A DNA stretch of 64,000 nt. It comes from Iris pallida (taxonomy: Eukaryota > Streptophyta > Magnoliopsida > Asparagales > Iridaceae). The translations under genes were made by a program, and so were the position numbers. Under the pieces are notes generated by a model. It saw only the letters and a list, made by a program, of their open reading frames with translations. It was not told the origin of the DNA and searched no databases. Below are positions 61,176-64,000 of this stretch, in pieces (positions within the stretch are counted from its first letter, which is position 1; the number at the start of each line of letters is the position of its first letter). The DNA lies in contig JANAVB010015600.1 in the NCBI GenBank assembly GCA_029216955.1, forward strand, positions 35,168,346-35,232,345, read 5' to 3'.

Positions 61176-64000
61176 CTAAGGCTGAGTGCTAAGGTCGATT
61201 ATCATCTTCTTTAAAGCCTCGGCATGCTCTTCTCGGGAATTAAGTACCCTCTTCTTGGCCGATTCTCTTCTAATGTCTGGCTGTAAAGGCTGTAGGGATT
61301 CCACTTGAAGTTCTATTTTTGCACGCTTGACCTGAGAAAATCATTACGCTTCATGATCAGATCATCAAGTTGGCTAGAAGTGACATGATCTAATTCACAT
61401 TCTTCTTCTTCCTGCTTCTTGCCCGTCTTGATAACTTCACGAAGTTTAGTCATTTCGGCTTCTAACTCCTGAAGACGAGTTTGGCTCTCAGCTGCTTCTT
61501 TCTCCTTCTCTTCTGCTGCAGCCTTATGACGCTCCACAGAAAAGGTGACTTCTGTGATGTTGTTCTCTCTGCAGAGCGTGTCGTGAAGGCCACCATAGTA
61601 TTATTCAGAACAAGTTGTTGCTCCTCAAATTCACGAGCTAAAACTTCACATTCTGCCTCTATTTGACTCTGGATGTTGCCCTTGATCAAATTTTGGTAAG
61701 ACTTGATGGGTTCTTCAAGTTCGTCTAGAATGCGTTCCAGGAAGTAAACCCTCTCCAAGTCACCAATATTGCATATGGCTCCGATCGCAAAGGAGGCTGT
61801 GCTTTTCAATGAATCATAAGATTGGCCTTTTTTCCATAGCCATCTGCACCAGAATATTCAAAGAAGTAAAGAAAGCCAGGGTGTATGTTTCGACAAGGCC
61901 ATGAGTTATTGATGAGAGACCAGGTGTTGTCGCTTTAACAGAAATCCCTCCTCCTATAGGGATCATAGATAGCACTCCAAGAGATTTTGCTATAGTCATC
62001 TGTGATGAACTACCTTCCATCGTTCCTCTGTCCAAAGGAGCTATCGTTGAGCTGAGGCTGAATGTAGTAGAAGCCAAGGGAGCTGCAACAACAGTTCTTG
62101 TGGCATCTTCTGCAATCCAAGAATATAATTATTATATTGTATCAAATAAAAAGCGATAATGAACAGAAGTTAGTGAGTTACCTGAGATTGGTGGAACGTA
62201 TGGGGTCTCATGAGGCAGATCTAAATCTGTATGAAGCCTCGTCATAGTAGTCTCAGATACGACTGCTTGACTACTTCCAGCCTCTGAGCCTCCTGATCGA
62301 AAATGGCTGCTTTCGGCCCCTGATTCTGCTTGACTTGTTGGGGCTGCCATTTTCGTTCCATCTATTTTAAAATTTTGTTCTGTTAGGGTTTGAGCCCCCT
62401 CAGCATCAGTTTTGGGATTCTTATCAATCCCGATATCTTCAACAGTTAAAGCCTGATTTTCACCAGCTTCTTGGTTATCATCAGGGTTATCATTTTCATT
62501 CTTATTACCTTGTAGGTCAATGAGATTCTGATCACCATCTTCTGGGCTTTGGTGTACCTCATCATCAGCAGGGTAGTGCTCTTCACCCTCACCAGTGGTA
62601 TGGCCTTCTTCGGCCGGTAAGTCTTGATCCTGTGAGACTTCCATGAGAGTTTGATCTCCTTCAGCAGCATCTGTGGAATCTTCTTCGATCAAATCATCAC
62701 CAAAGTCACAGCCTTCGAGAGCCGCTATCATTTCTTGATTCTCTTGAGAGAAGGTAGGAGTTCGGACTGTAAAAAAAGCTACAACATTAGGATTGGAGTC
62801 TGTCGAAGGCAATACCTTCTCAGAAAGTATGGTCTCCGGGACCTCTGGAGTTGGAGAAAATATCATTATTCCTGCTGCAGCTAGTGTAGTTGCAGGAACA
62901 GTTATCTACATGATCATATGTTCTAAATTTTCTTCTATGATGACTGGAGCAAGAGCGCTGACTGTTGTAGCCTCTGCAAATGAAAAACAACATTATCAAT
63001 ATTTTACTCGATCATGATCACATGAAAAGAGTACAAATACTACCTTGGGGAGGTAGTAGATCTTGCAGAGGCAACACGTATCAGGTTGTCTCGAAAGCTC
63101 TTTCGGCATGGATGGAGTGGGTGAAGCGTCAATTCCTTGACGGTCTGCCCGAGTCACTACTAACTTCCTTCTAATCGTACATAGAAGAGGGGCCGGAGGC
63201 GATTCTTCAGTTTCAACCAGATCCTGTTGCACAGCCGGCCCTCTGCTAGTTTCTACATCAACGACTCTACTATGTCTTGGAATTGGAGAGGGAGTTACCT
63301 CTCCTCCTCTAGGAGAAATTCCTGTGTTCATCTGCTTTGTTTGGGACCTTGTCGTCCTAGTAGTGGGATGCTCAACAATGACCAAGGTGGTTTTCTTCTT
63401 CCTTCCTGGAACCTTAGAAGGAGAGGGGAGTTTGTCAGAATGCAACGGAACAGATGGCTCTCCAGTCTTTTGTCTTTTACTAAGCCCTTTTATGGGAGAC
63501 TTCTCCTTCTGTTTCTTAAATGAAATATCCAATGGTTCATTCACTTCATCATGAAGCCCAACAAGGGTAGCCTCCAGAGGTTCATCTTCAGGGTCTTGGT
63601 CTTCTACATCTCTAAATTCTCGCAGAGTGTGAACCCTCGACTTTGCCCGTTTGGCGCTTGTAAAACTATCAGCCAAGTTGAAACCTTCAAGAAGGTATTG
63701 GCTAAAGTATAAAAATTTGCATATGTATATAACATACGCGGGCCTACTTCAAGTGTAATAGAGGGCATTGTGAATATAGCCTTGGTACCTCTTGCACTGT
63801 CGTACCTCCAGGCTCTGGCCCCATCTATCAAAAGACCATTGGCTTGTAAACATGTGGTAGCATTTCCCACATGCATCTGATCGTAGCCGAATTTTTGAGC
63901 GAATCGGCTTGATAAATATAGCTCGAGATAGCATTCACCCTCGAACCGATGCACTAAGTGGGAGGGCCTAGTCATCTTTAGCCACATAAAAATAGCTGGA
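61176..64000 (-). pseudogene. Antisense, intron-containing extra gene of the Tat element (plant-mobile-domain-like)
   Basis: It is read on the minus strand from beyond 64000. The first visible part (about 63987-63690) resembles the end of the aminotransferase-like plant mobile domain (LYLSSRFAQKFGYDQ, then DGARAWRY). After a frameshift near 63690 comes a charged Lys/Ser/Pro region (to 63044). An intron follows at 63043-62974 (AAG|GTAGTA...ttgcag, 70 nt). The next exon has a TAG at 62908-62906 and a long acidic Glu/Asp-rich stretch. A second intron lies at 62181-62110 (CAG|GTAACT...ttgcag, 72 nt). Exons then encode a Ser/Thr region and an extended coiled coil (61760-61320), ending at TAG 61178-61176. 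Frameshifts near 61815 and 61540 show decay. Extra ORFs, often antisense, between pol and the 3' LTR are known in Tat elements. The function is unknown. Confidence 0.65.

Overview
The window looks like intergenic, probably pericentromeric, heterochromatin of a flowering plant. Almost all of it is transposable elements nested inside one another. The evidence is plant-type LTR retrotransposons (Sirevirus-type Ty1/copia, Tat-type Ty3/gypsy with two RNase H domains, non-coding long-LTR derivatives), an L1-type LINE with a plant zf-RVT tail, and Tourist-like and hAT-like MITEs. I see no ordinary host gene, tRNA, rRNA or CRISPR array. Names used below: LTR-A, solo LTR-B, and LARD-1, LARD-2 and LARD-3 for large non-coding LTR derivatives.

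The backbone is one old, decayed Tat-type element on the + strand, running from 2814 to beyond the right edge. Its pieces are ORF1/gag (2814-3542, 16574-17137, 38239-38707), zinc knuckle and protease (38839-40220), a G-patch-like region (40142-41140), RNase H plus second RNase H (about 42985-44057), integrase (44103-44333 and 59703-60638) and an antisense spliced gene (61176 to beyond 63990). The reverse transcriptase is missing. In its place is about 1.8 kb of LTR-like non-coding DNA (41143-42965).

Insertions into the backbone, with target-site duplications (TSDs) I can read: LTR-A ends at 2813. Solo LTR-B (3543-16568, TSD ccatc) is itself split by a complete Sirevirus (5627-14978, TSD gtagt). 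LARD-1 (17138-38233, TSD gctta) carries a Tourist-like MITE (19954-21026, TSD tta) in its left LTR and, in its right LTR, LARD-3 on the minus strand (27748-36405, TSD attca). LARD-2 (44334-59697, TSD tcatc) splits the integrase. Its left LTR carries a hAT-like MITE (45112-45683) and a 5'-truncated LINE on the minus strand (about 47913-51231).

The Sirevirus has intact gag, integrase, RT and RNase H. It has a damaged protease motif, a third ORF with one premature stop, and what looks like an internal copy of its own LTR promoter in front of that ORF.

The least expected signal is in the LARDs and their relatives. They encode no recognisable retrotransposon protein, yet five LTR families share the same exon/intron-like layout. 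It includes a GC-AG intron with a strongly conserved acceptor box in three of them, and dense TTGAC arrays. Next to the LTR, the three LARD interiors share a paired RNA-like structure whose stems change together. These look like selected features of a non-coding retroelement RNA.
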